A DNA stretch of 64,000 nt from Collybiopsis luxurians FD-317 M1 (taxonomy: Eukaryota; Basidiomycota; Agaricomycetes; Agaricales; Omphalotaceae). The position numbers and the translations under genes were made by a program. A model generated the notes under the pieces. The model did not search any database and was not told the origin of the DNA. It saw only the letters and a program-made list of their open reading frames with translations. This document shows positions 24,701 to 36,282 of this stretch, one piece after another (the stretch's first letter is position 1; each line of letters starts with the position of its first letter). The DNA lies in the NCBI GenBank assembly GCA_000827265.1, contig KN834881.1, positions 21,312 to 85,311 of the forward strand, given 5' to 3'.

Positions 24701-25867
24701 TCATACAAGTCATATAATTTAGCATGTGGATGCTCCATTTCACTGTCATATTTCTTGAACTGTAATACAACCTGCATATTAGCTACAATGTCCATTCCTG
24801 ATTCCAGTATAAATTCCATTGCAGTATTGACCCAAATGAAGAGACCATCTGCTTTAGATATAAGACTATCTATGTCATTTCTGGAAATTTCATTTTTATA
24901 ATCTGCAAATCTTTTCCTGAAAAGCATCCTGATATCTTCATGAGCAGTATATTTGACAGTTAAATCAAACAACTGAACATGAACCTTGTTCATCATTGCT
25001 TTTTGAATTTCACTGTTGGGGCGACTCATTACTATTACCTGAAGCCACTTGATTTTGCTCAAATGACCTTGCAACTGCTCAAGCAGGATGGACCGTTCCA
25101 TAGGTGTCCCCCACTCATCTAGTCCATCAATAATAATCACAGTGGGCTTAGATACCTCAATGGTGTACAGCATTTTGCAGAAGATAGATACCTGTTCCTT
25201 CAAAGGGACACTGTCCACATGTAGTGAACCATCCTTCTTAAGCACATCCAGCAAAGCCTTAGCATATTTTGGATGTGCCTTTGCTAGATGGTAGCCAATG
25301 GTTGGTACCAGAATAGCAGTACTGCTTGTCTCTTGACCTTTTGCACAATGAAAGGTCAGCGCCAAGATAACCTTTTTATTTAATTCCCAGAGTTTTTCAG
25401 CAAGTGTGACTGCTATTGCACTCTTGCTGCTTCTGGCCAACCCATGGATCCAAGCCATATGACTGTCTTTCTTAAGAACCCACTGACAGAGATCATTGAG
25501 AATCTTACTACAAGTTCCTTCCATGCAGCTGATCTGTTTTTTGACTGGATTGATGATTGGCTTGAGCTTTTCTTCAAGATCTTCAAGACAACTGATTTTA
25601 TCTTTTCCTAAATCCACAGGGCTGTCATTTTTGACTGTTAGAAATAAATATGTGGCTTACCATAATGATGATGGACCTCATTATGTATGTCCCTTCCTGC
25701 TGTGTTGAAAACTGGTGCACCTTGCATTACAAAGTTGGATGCACCTGATAGCATGGATACTATAGCAGATCCTGGCCCTGCAATTCTCAGTTACAGTTAC
25801 AGAGTGAATGGGAGATCCACCACTTGCCACGGGCATTTCTGTTGGGTCCTCGATGACTTTCCAACAT
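21788..25867 (-). pseudogene. NLR-C: NACHT-WD40 NLR with damaged P-loop and two nonsense codons
   Basis: Inferred exons are 25867-25828 (ATG present), 25777-25661, 25607-24061 and 24004-21788, with phases that agree. Exon 2 is 12 nt longer than in D but keeps NFVMQG and the HHHYG end. Walker A reads GLARSSKS where A and D have GLAGSGKS, two glycines lost through G-to-A changes. Walker B IIIDGLDEWG remains, and TSRP has become MSRP. The WD40 exon holds 14 repeats. Repeat 8 has TGA (T-A-*-I-L in place of T-V-R-I-W) and repeat 13 ends HTS followed by TAG. The 129-bp spacing is unbroken, so these are point stops and not frameshifts. The gene is CpG-poor like its spacer. Confidence 0.9.
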
Positions 25868-27830
25868 GATCAACTGCAGATGATGGTCGTTGATAATAAG
25901 AAGTGAACTGAACATGTGACTGAACAGTGTGAGAACTTACGCTGTTGCATGCCAACAGAAAATCTGAATATCATGTGCCTTGTCACTAAACCTATTTATC
26001 TTTAGCAGTATGAGCTCTCCCCTCAACACAGATTTGCATGTCCATCGCAAGTCCCCTAAGTTGGGACCAAATATCCTAATGAAGCACCCTAATGGTACAG
26101 ACATTGTCTCTTTCTGAAATGTTTCCATGCATAAGATACCCATTCAAACATTGTAGCACATTACGCGGGTATTAAATACCTACTGCCCATCTGATGGCTC
26201 TGATTTAGTCCAGTTTTTGACTTGGATATGTAGCCCTTTGAATGCTTAATCTTTGGTAAATCGACCAATAGGAAAAGAAAAACTCAGCAACATAAGTATT
26301 CTGTTCCAGCTCTTCATATGCTCTTACCTGTGATGATAGCTTGCAAGCGGAGGTATGCGCATGTTAATCATTTACATATGTATAATGTGCCCATTTCCAA
26401 GCCAGCAAACTGTAACAATGACTTTACTGGGGTCCCACAGTTTTATACCTGCCATATTCTTTGTCAATTTTCTCACTCATGTTACCGATATCAGTTTTCC
26501 ATGGTGAAGCACAATACCAATGCGAACCCTGTATGAATGAGGGTACAATCAGTCCATTTGAATCTAAGAGTACAGCTTGATTGAGGGAGATGAAAGCGAC
26601 TAAAGTATAGTCATTTATTCAGACTTGAGACTTTGCTCTAATTCTCATCCTCCTTTGTCATCATAATTGCATATGCACAACCTCTACTGATAACAGGAAG
26701 ATCAGGGCCCAAGCCATTCTTACCCCTCCCTATCACTTTAGGCAATTTGCATCAATAGCCAAAGCCTAATTATACCGGCATAAACTAACCTACCTGGACT
26801 GCGCAGATTGTCCAATACTCATTGATGGATATTGATCAGGTGCACTTATTGCACAGAGTGTTCTCGCTAGCATTGGTTGTGAGTCTATTGGATAAGAAAA
26901 TTGTGGATATGGAGTAAGAATGTTGAGTTCGAGGTCTATACTACCATATCAATGCAAGCTCAATAGTGGAGCCAGAGTGGGATATTTCCAGGGAATACTA
27001 CAGTGTATTGATACAATGAGCAGAGAAGACTGGAAAGAAAGAAGGCAAGGAAGGTGAGGAGGAAGCACCTGTAGATCGCAGCCTAGAATGCAGATACAAA
27101 TAACTGCCGAAGGAGAATAACAACCTTGCTGTCTTTTCATGAATCCACACTCAATAGGCTCATCCCTCTCTCCATTTTCTTCATTCTCTGAATCCCATTT
27201 ACTTCCAACTGTGAACTAGTCAACATTGACTTTAAGTCCTATCTCTGAGTAGAACGTTGCTGCCAACAGGGCAGGAGATGGTATCAGAATGATGGAAGAG
27301 ATGCATACATTCGAGGATACTCAGATATACAATGCTGGTAGCCTCAGCCACCTACCTTGATGCTCCAAAATCACTTTATCACAATAGCATCATACCTGTG
27401 AGTTCATCTGTAACTTAGTATGCCAGAAATGTGATATACATGGATGAAGCAGGACCAAGAGAGGGTGTGGACTGTGATAAACTCTGTCGATGGGGGAATG
27501 AATGTTGAGTTGAAAGTTGGTCAGTTGGAAATGGTGAAGCTGTCTACAACTTACCTGTCTTCTTTGTATTCCTGCCCATAGATTTTTCTTAGAAGAAGTG
27601 GATTATGAGCAGGAGCAACAAGTCTATAACAAGAAAGGGTTACTAAGAATGGGGAGAGGCTTTTATATTTCTATCTAAATCAACTCAGAACCTTGTGGCA
27701 AATCTGGATTCATTTGCAATGGCATTGAAAGTAAAGCCATATCTGTTGAATTGACTTGCTGCACCAAATCAAGTAGATAACAGAGGAACCAGCAGGAGAC
27801 ACTTGCGTGACTTATTGAAGTCAGCTGGAG
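25868..27830. other. Spacer 2, left part (upstream of NLR-C), CpG-depleted
   Basis: Aligns in patches with spacer 1, for example 26940-27130 with 4780-4980 and 27595-27640 with about 5395-5440. It also aligns with spacer 3 near 57800-57880. Most CG sites of those spacers are TG or CA here. No gene recognised. Confidence 0.65.
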
Positions 27831-27929
27831 ATGACAAGACATCTCATAAATGAATCCAAGTTTGCCAATGAGAATATCTGTCAGAAAAAGTCAAAATATT
27901 ATACCAGGCCTTATATCATCTCTTCAGGT

Positions 27930-28080
27930 GTGGTTAGGTCATCAGAAAATTGGTGGCTGATCAGTCTGATAAGAGGTGAAGTTTGCAGATCAGTTTCATC
28001 AGCCTGGTCAGCTTGCTCAAGCTGATCAGACTGATCAGGGTAATCAGGCTGTGGTCAGCGCTGGTCAGGTCAGGTTGAAT
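27930..28080. repeat. CTGATCAG-rich minisatellite
   Basis: Clustered variants of CTGATCAG, GGTCAG and CTGGTCAG, for example GCTGATCAGACTGATCAGGG. The octamer is palindromic. Related words recur near 28330-28350. It may be the end of an inserted element. Confidence 0.6.
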
Positions 28081-28970
28081 GAAGCTAAAAAGACTGCGAG
28101 CATTCAGTAATTAACCTAAAAAAATGAATTGATTATCTAGTGTTCAATCTGTCTTAGAACTGTACATTGATTCAAGACAGTGACTCGCTAGAAGAGTGTC
28201 GCAACCATTGTTTGATCTGGGAATATCACAGTAATCAGTAGTATATTTCATGCAGCTTACCACTGCATCAAGCAGGCATTCATCAACTGGGATTGTATAG
28301 CAAATAAGTGTTGTAAATTTGGAGCCTTATCAAAGCTGATCAGGGCTGATACGGACTGTATACAAGACATCATTTTATTTTCCAAAGGCTTTATCACTTG
28401 TATGTGTCATTGTCACCGCTGAATCCATCGCCACTGCACTTCCCGCTATCACCACTGGGAACCAGCCAATCATAAACTGGGAGACACTCGCTTGTAGCCA
28501 AGAAAACAGCAGCCTCAAAAGGCCCCTTGTGCATTGGGATGCTCCGAATAGGGTTACAAATATGTACGCTACTCAAAGTAAGAAAAACATGTCCATATAA
28601 AAGAAAAAATAAAAGCATAGCTGTGACCTTTGTAGAACACAATGTTCACTACCAACAGAGTTCATCCACATACATTTGTCAATAGATGTCCATCAAAAAA
28701 AGAAAGTAGAAATAAATGAAAAAATGTCCAATGCAAACAAAAAAAGGAAACACAGGGTGGGAAGGGATGGGTTGCTTGAAAAAATGGCTGGCAAGACAAA
28801 GTAAAGAACTATAAGCATCGATTGAGCTGAATGTAAATATTCTTACCTGGCAAGACAGAGCAAAGAGCGCAATTCTCTGTCTCACCAGACCTCACTAAAT
28901 CAGCTTAGAAAGAGGTTGGTAATCTGCATATCTCATTGCACTGAGATAGTACTAACTCAATACAGCACTG

Positions 28971-30045
28971 TCACTTCCAACCTTTGCACAGGTGGGCGGC
29001 ACTGCTGCATCTCTCCTGGACCTGCAGCTTCAAGCGGAGATGCTTGGCTTGTCGCCGCACATGCTTACTTTGTCTCCTTGGCATGATTAGCCTCCTGTAA
29101 TCACAGATTAAGTCTAATTCATTGCCGTCATTGTCTTCATCTGATATATCCTCATCCATCACCTGATTCAACTTTATCTCCCTTTCTCACTGACTACCCA
29201 GGTCCGTACCACTGTATCTCAACTCTTGGTTGGGGAATATGATAGGGTCCCAATAATCAAACAGGTGTTTCACCCATGCTTCCTTCCAATACAGTGCAGT
29301 ATGAATCTTATTCAGGTACGCATCAAAGTCTGCCTGATAGTTGATTCCAGTGGTGACACTGATGGCAGTCAATTTTGTATCAGCGGAGAATGCCCACCGT
29401 GCCTCAAGTAACTTCAGATATATATTAACAAGAAATCCTTGATCACATACCAGTACTACACTGCCCGCAATTGCCCCAGGCATCATGTATGATATGTGAA
29501 GCTTTGTCTGTATTATTTCAGTATGAGGCATTGTCCATTTACCATTGAGAAGCCCAATGGGTGCATTAGGACTGTGAATCAATGCCGAAAAGAGCTGAGG
29601 CTGGAATAAGTATATGTTTCCTTGAATTCGAGCTTGAGCCTTACCTTGAGTAGAGTGTCATTTTGGAATGCAGATTTGCAATCCCAAGTTGAGCCCCAGT
29701 TGTTGTGGAAAAGAGTAATATGAAAGGTTGCATATTAAGCCGATTTATTGGCTGTTGGTTCCTGGTATCCGATGAGATCCACAAAATGTTGACGGCGAGT
29801 ACTGCTTTCCTGCATATCCTCTTGAACTTTTGGTCCAAAAATTCTAACAGTGGCATAAAGACGAAGCCTGCTGGCAGTGTTTGAAAGCTGCTGGGAGGCT
29901 GTTTGCTTGAACTATGAACATGGTCAGTGACATACAAAAATTGAAGTGATTCTGGTTGAACAATCTTTCCAAACCATGCCTTGGCTACCTGCTCCTTCAA
30001 ATCTTCAGGTACAAGATTGTATAAGTCTTGGAATTGTCCCTGCAT
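28971..30045 (-). pseudogene. Unrecognised transposon-associated coding remnant
   Basis: Three open segments in protein-like composition: 30045-29641 (134 aa, starting MQGQFQDLYNLVPEDLKEQV), 29582-29187 (131 aa, including PHTEIIQTKLHISYMMPGA) and 29171-28971. An acidic stretch (GDVSEDENGNQGDETDTKK in another frame) lies just upstream. The segments probably belong to one interrupted gene, divergent from the Plavaka-like piece. No family could be named. Confidence 0.35.
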
Positions 30046-30271
30046 CTTGGAATCCTCAGACTGAAAGCGCTCCTTTTCATCAAAAATGGCATCAAAAATT
30101 TTTTTTGAAAAAGCTCAGGCTACTGTCTGCAAGCCACAGACCCGCGGTGATGACATATTTGCAAGCAACTAGTTTGACCTGGGTTTTTTTTGGTATCTGT
30201 TTCATCACCTTGGTTTCCATTTTCATCTTCACTAACATCCCCAGCCTCAGAACCATTTCCCCTTTCCTCAA

Positions 30272-31232
30272 ATGGTGAAATGGCTTGCTAGGCAGGAAAA
30301 AATAGCTTGGTATGATTTCCATCAATCATGGATTGATGAGCCTGCAATTGTGGATGATGATGCTGTACACAAAGAGCCCTGGGAGTATACTATGGAGGAA
30401 GTGGATGTTCCTGTTCAGTTCAGGATACTCGGCCACAAGCAGCACATGGGGGGGGCACAAACGGTAGCAAGAAAAGTTTCTTTGGCCAAGACTCCTGCCA
30501 AACTGTCGAAGAGCTTGGCTCAGATCATTGTTTTCCATGCTGCACCTGGATTTCTGGTCCAGTTGAAACTGTTTCTTGCAGCACTTTTGCCACCAACTCA
30601 ATGGGTGAGCAAGAGCACTGCTCTGGAAGGTTCACTTCCTTTCACTTTGCTCAATGTATGGCATCAGTACAAGTTCACTCCCTTCAGCCTGCTTAATGAT
30701 TCAGATGCAATTCAGGAGACCATGAAAGCAATTCCAATGTCCAGAATGTTGGCTGCTGCCCACTTTGATACAGTGCTGGTGTTGAACACCAATGAAGCAG
30801 AGTCTACAGCAGTGGAAGGTTTGAGTTTTTATTCTTAAACTTCACAGATTTCATAAGACCTCTCCAGGTTGTTGAGTGGGACATCTCAGGGTGATATTTT
30901 GCCTTCCCAGAACTGTAGATCACTTGGGCTTCAAAGTATCCACCCCAAATTACTGGCCAACAGAACCGCTGGCCTATGTTACCTGGTATTCTTGTTTCCA
31001 AGGTTCCCCAGACAAGTCTACTGGTATGTATCACATAGAGCCAGTGCTGGACTCTAAGGGGTTCAAGCAGGGTTCTATCATTTCTCTGTCCAAAATTTGC
31101 CAAAGTATAATGCTCACCCCCAGCCAAGCTTCTTGGGACCCATCCTGGAATTCCTTAAATGTTCTTGATAAATGCCAGTCATTTTTTGTCAATAATCTAC
31201 AAAGTAAGTATGCCTACCAAACAATATACTAG
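30272..31232 (+). pseudogene. C-terminal part of a Plavaka-like (CMC superfamily) transposase
   Basis: Residues follow the pattern I know from the C-terminus of Plavaka transposases of Agaricomycetes. LPFTLLNVWHQYKFTP is followed by HFDTVLV and, after an intron of about 50 nt (30822-30871), by VGHLRVIFCLP. Then come PLAYVTWYSCF, TGMYHIEPV and NVLDKCQSFFVNN with SKYAYQTIY at the end. The catalytic N-terminal part is absent. A TGA sits just before VGHLRVIF, where GYRVGQ-type sequences carry Arg, consistent with CGA to TGA. This is a broken fragment and the family call rests on memory of the pattern. Confidence 0.55.
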
Positions 31233-31429
31233 GATCTGCTTTCCATATTTCTTTTCTGAAGTCAATATGACCATTGTCCAATTAATATATCATCCACCCA
31301 AGGGAAAAATCATGTGACAAGCTAGGCTTCACAGAAATGTGACTTAGTCATGTGAGTTGTTGATGCTGCACTTTTAAGGGCTTCAAATTTTCCCTGTTAA
31401 TATACAGTACTTCTTTTTCCTTCTTTCCC

Positions 31430-33582
31430 ATGTTAAAATGGAAGGAAGTCCCCAAGTTGATCAAGCCTCCTTCCCCTAAATGCCTCAAACACAATGTCAA
31501 TGCCATTCTTCAACTTTTCAAGCAAGATACCAGGGCGCATCATCCACCCCCAGTTCTCAGAAAGGAGAAGTATCTGGAAATCAAAAGAAGAAAGGTATTT
31601 GCTGGCATCTGCTTTCACATTATTCGAGTGCTTAGTTTTACTCTATACTCATAATGCAGGCACCAGCGTCACGAACTCAGGGGATGAAAATCCTGCTGAA
31701 TATATGCATACCCTTCTAAGCTCTGCCCCTACTGCTGACATTGGAGAATCTGGTATGTTCAATGGTATTTTAATTACTGCCGTGTTGTTCCTGACCACTG
31801 GCTAGGTGAGAAAGGTGAAAGTTAGCACCTTTCTTTTTAGGACATTTGTCCCTCATTTCTCTTCACTATCCAGATGACACTAAGCCTAGTGACAGTAGAT
31901 GTTTGTCTGCCTGTCGACGCATTCCTTTATCCTAAATGTGATACAGACCAAACATATTCCAACTTGAACCATGATGAGCTTGACTTCATTGAAGATCAAA
32001 CATCTGGGACTGGCCATGAGGTGTCCTGAATTTTTCTCTTCCTGCATCTTATTTTCTGTTCTAGCCCTGAACAAGAAACATGTGAAGACTGTGGCTGTAG
32101 GTGAGGAAGGAGATGAGGGTGGCAAGGAAGGTAACGATGAGGCCAGTGAATACATTTTTTTATGATTAGTTGGCTCATAACTTTACAGTTGATCATTGAG
32201 GATATATCCACATCTTCCAAGAATGGGCAGTGTTGCACTGGCTATTGAAAAATAATCCTGTCTGATTTTCAGTCCAACAAAGTCCCTCTCTTAGCAAAGA
32301 GGTGTGCTCAAATGGGAACATGTCTAATTAACCTATGTCCAGGTAATGACATGTTCTCTTGGGACCTCTTTGCTAATGAAATTAACCTGCTTGTGGATGA
32401 GGGCATTGGAGAGGAGTATATTAAAGGTCTTGCCAAGATTAGTACCTCTGCTACAAAGAGGGAGGAGTTCATATGATTTGTATGTGAATCCTGATTTCTT
32501 CTCAAATGCTTTTACACTGGGAATACTTTTTCAGATGAACTATGGTGTTTCAGCTGTTCAGTTTGATGTTGGCAAGGAGGTGTGCATCAGAACAGCTCAA
32601 TACTTTGGCATACCTGGAACCTTTACTCCTGCGGAGATTGTTGAGTGCATTTTCCTCCTAATGCTTACTGTTTATTCATGCATCGCAGAGCTCCCATGTT
32701 AGTTGGCTGTTGGAAGAACACATTTACCATAATGAGGAGGTTGATCTTAAGGTATAGATTTTTCCTCTCTCCATTTTCTTTCTTACTATATTCTTCCAGA
32801 CAAGAAAAAAGAATAATGTTCCCTTCAAAAGCCCATTGCTGGGCTTGCTCCTGCAAGGTTATTTTATTGAAGGAAAGCCTAAACAAGACGAACTCCTTGT
32901 TTCCTACCTACAATGAATCAAATACATTCCTATCCCCCTTATTGCTATGATCTCCACATTGGTACATCTTAGTGTCTGATCTCATTCGCTTATTGGTTAT
33001 TTATATTATTGCATGCCCAGATTAATCACAGCCTTTTAGAATACTCTTCAGGGTACAAGGTCAAAAATGCATTGTCAATGGGCAACCTTGGTACTCAGTG
33101 TGTCATCATTTTTTTGTATTTTTCCACATCCCTTCTCAATTTTGATTTGACCTCTTTTTTTCTTCAACCATTCTTTAGCTACCACTCGATCTCCACTACA
33201 CTAGAAAAACTTAACAGAAAAGCTCTGACTTATGTGAAATATTTACAAGAGTTTCTCTACTGCAAAATGATGTGAGTCTTTGACCTTCATTGCCTTCCCC
33301 AACTGCTCAACATTTGTGTTTGACAGGACTGTTGGCCCCAAAGTTGTTCCCCCTCAAACCTACAATTACAATGTGTTGACTGCTTTTGCTTTGCAAGCAG
33401 CCTCCTGGCATTCAAACCAAGATATGGCAGAGGGGAGTACAGCTACATCGCATGAGGATATGACCTTAGATAGGACTACTGACAATGACACTTTGAAACC
33501 ACATGCAGCCAACGATGAGACAGGCAGGAGTTCAGCTCTGGAGAACATTGGCAATGATGTAAGCTCTACAAGTGAATCATAA
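31430..33582 (+). pseudogene. Unrecognised coding remnants, several exons
   Basis: Open pieces include 31430-31654 (KWKEVPKLIKPPSPKCLK), a segment near 32343-32477 (DMFSWDLFANEINLLVDEG), a piece near 32530-32670 (YGVSAVQFDVGKEVCIRTAQ) and 33280-33582 (TVGPKVVPPQTYNYNVLTAF). Composition and short GT-AG gaps look like spliced exons broken by stops. They may be further exons of the same or a neighbouring transposon gene. No domain was recognised. Confidence 0.3.
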
Positions 33583-33754
33583 GATATCAGTTATTTCCAG
33601 TGTTCTGGGGGGGGCTTGAACAACCTCCTGCAATATCATTCTAATACTTTCCATTTGTCTTTCAAGTAGTGAGAATCCTGTCGAGCTGTACTAAATACAT
33701 TTTGTGATCAATTCATGTCAGTTGTGAGAAAGGCTAATGATTACCTAAATATAC

Positions 33755-33885
33755 CTACGGGATAGTCCAGGGTGTTCAGGGTTGCTCAGGGATGCCTGAG
33801 GATGCCTGAGGGAGGCTCAGAGAGGCTCAGGGAAGCTTGGAGATAAGCCCATGCATCTCTGCAACAACTCTGCAACAACTCTGAG
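33755..33885. repeat. GGCTCAGGGA / GATGCCTGAG short repeat cluster
   Basis: Short direct repeats (GATGCCTGAG twice, then AGGCTCAG twice) begin at GGATAGTCCAGG, a word that also starts the MITE-like region at 44339. This is a possible element end. Confidence 0.4.
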
Positions 33886-34337
33886 ATGAGGCAATTCCTC
33901 CTTAATCTTCCCCTGATGAGCCTATGGCAACCTCTGCATTACTCTATGACCATGAAATACACCTCATGCAGTGTGGATTATATGTTTTATTTGCTGTTGA
34001 AAGCATTAGCATTTGAATTGACCAAGAATTCAGTCAGTATACTGACATCTTTAGGCATGGAGCATGGATGAGCAAACAGATTGCAAAAAAGTATGAAAGG
34101 CAATGTTCAGTCCTGCCTTATTTATGGGTCTAGACAATATGATTATCAGAAAAATGTCCAAAGAATGACCAAAGAGGTGATATACTTTGTGGACAGGAAT
34201 GGCAACCAGGCAAAGTAGTGGATAATAACAATGGAAACAATGAGGTCCCCAGTACTGGAAGCCTGAAACTACAAGGAGTGGCACAGAGTTGCAGTATTTA
34301 ATGGCTTTGATAAAACAGACAATGATAAAACAATTTT

Positions 34338-34910
34338 TTAATATAAGTAGCATTCGTTGATGGCATTCCAGACATGGTTATCCTCCTTTACAACTAAGAA
34401 ACCCCTCTTGAATGTGATGTAATCCTTCTCAGCCTGGATATCATAGATGTTCTGTAACATCCATGCATCATTCCCAAACCTCCAGATGTAGTCTGGTAAT
34501 GGAACCTCTTTGTCTTCATCCCAAATAGCCCTGAGGGTTGCAATCAGATGTATGGCTGCAATGTGAGCTCCTTGGCAGTCATGACGCCAGAGAAACTTTG
34601 CAAGAGAAGAGGGCTTCAGGTGCAGTTCAGAGTGAGGCAACTCTTGTATGGCAATACATATACATTGAAGTTCCTCACAGAAAATGTCCAGCATTGTCTG
34701 TGCCATGTGAGGAGTGCAATAAGCTGCTTCCTCCTGAACCAGCCTTGCATATGACAATATATTGTAAGAATACAGATCATCAAAAGTTGGCCAAAATGTG
34801 ACAGAGGTGCAACTGGGAGAGAGAAGGTTTCCCCAGGAGAGAATTCTGGGTGGAGCAGAAGTGAAAGGGGAACTGGGCATTTCTTCCAGAAGTAACTGCA
34901 CAACTGTCAA
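34338..34910 (-). CDS. Hypothetical protein, 190 aa, in transposon-rich DNA
   Basis: A continuous frame with ordinary amino-acid composition, including FDDLYSYNILSYARLVQEEA, LAKFLWRHDCQGAHIAAIHL and KEVPLPDYIWRFGNDAW. It ends at a stop (INECYLY). It may be one exon, since 34944-35135 upstream holds a further open piece. No family recognised. The position between Plavaka-like and KOW/KDZ genes suggests a transposon-borne gene. Confidence 0.35.
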   Translation of the reverse strand: MTVVQLLLEEMPSSPFTSAPPRILSWGNLLSPSCTSVTFWPTFDDLYSYNILSYARLVQEEAAYCTPHMAQTMLDIFCEELQCICIAIQELPHSELHLKPSSLAKFLWRHDCQGAHIAAIHLIATLRAIWDEDKEVPLPDYIWRFGNDAWMLQNIYDIQAEKDYITFKRGFLVVKEDNHVWNAINECYLY

Positions 34911-35688
34911 TGGAAGTTTTAGACATTAGAATGATGACTGGCCTCAATGAGAGTGACAAATTCCTGTTGGGACATTGCAGACTCGAATCAGAAGATGAGG
35001 CAACTCAGTATAAAAATACCTCAGCGTTGAACAATAGATGGCAATTTGTGCAACAAAAAGGGGGGGGGGATACTTGATCAGGAATGAAAATTTGTCAAAT
35101 TTGCCATTGTTATTGATGAATGGGGACATAAGCAAGCTATGAAGTTTGGATCTTGAGCAAATAGAAATGCAAAGGAATATGGGAAGTGATGTAGTCCAGC
35201 GGAGCCGTTAGATAATTGTCTGGTACATGGAGAACCATCCAAGTCCTATGTTATACTGTATGTGACACACACTGTTATTGCTATGAACGCTACAAGTGTG
35301 TAGCATATCATTGGGATCAGGAATAATGGAGGATAGGTATGTGGAGGTAAACAATCTAAGTCCAGGGTGAATGACCACCTCTGACACATACTCTGTGGTT
35401 ATTACGACAACTACATCGATGATGAATGTGTAAGATGTAGATGCCGAGGTCTGAAGCTGAGGGGTATGTTTACCATCTGGGATGATGACAGCAAGGACCG
35501 CTAGGTTGGCTAGCAAAGACCTCCAAGTTGCTTTTGAGCATGGGCAGCATTGGTGGGACGGACTGGTGGTGACAATAACAAGTGACAGTGAAAAGAGAGT
35601 TGTCCCCACTGTCAATGGTGATGATGGTGAGGACAGTAGCGACAATGGGAAGAGGTGTCTCCGCTATCAATGATGATAATGGGGGGAC
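34911..35688. other. No clear gene
   Basis: Short overlapping frames only. Around 35520-35690 the sequence is rich in GATGATGG/GACAGTAGCGA-like words. Nothing recognisable was seen. Confidence 0.4.
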
Positions 35689-35945
35689 AGCAGTAGCAAC
35701 TCTGATGGTCTTAAAAGGATGAAGGAAACAAATATTCCCATGGGGGACAGGCCCACCTTACTCTGAGTGAAGTCCAGAGTCACATAAGCAAGTTGGCTTC
35801 AGCAGCTCCTCGGCTTAAACACTGAGCCACTGAAGCTGACTTGCTTATGTGACTCTGGACTTCACTCAGAGTAAGGCGGGCCTGTCCCCCATGGGAATAT
35901 TTGTTTCCTTCATCCTTTCAAGACCATCATAGTTGCAGCACTGCT
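35689..35945. repeat. Near-perfect palindrome with arms of about 115 bp
   Basis: The left arm (about 35696-35811) and right arm (about 35823-35936) are inverted copies with only a few mismatches around a loop of about 12 nt (CGGCTTAAACAC region). Both arms carry ATATTCCCATGGGGGACAGG and TCACATAAGCAAG. No coding function seen. It could be a snapback MITE or paired element ends. Confidence 0.9.
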
Positions 35946-36282
35946 CATTGGTAAGTCAGGCAGCACAATGGATAGTGGGCAGGAGGCAATAGATAAGATG
36001 ATGAATATATTTTGATGACATTGAGAATGTCTGAAGGATGCAAAGTGAGCACCAAAATGAGATAAAAGAGAAAAAATATAGGGAGAGACCATGTCAGTCC
36101 ATTCCAGCATGTTCCCCCTCCATATGCTTTCCATCTGGACATTGTGCTGACCTGATTTCTCCTTAGATAGTCTAATAATGTTATCCTCCATGGCCTCAAG
36201 CTTGAAATCAAGCAGGGATGAATTTGAACAGGCAAGATACTTTCCATATTTAGTGATTTTCTACTCATCTTTGTTATTCAGG

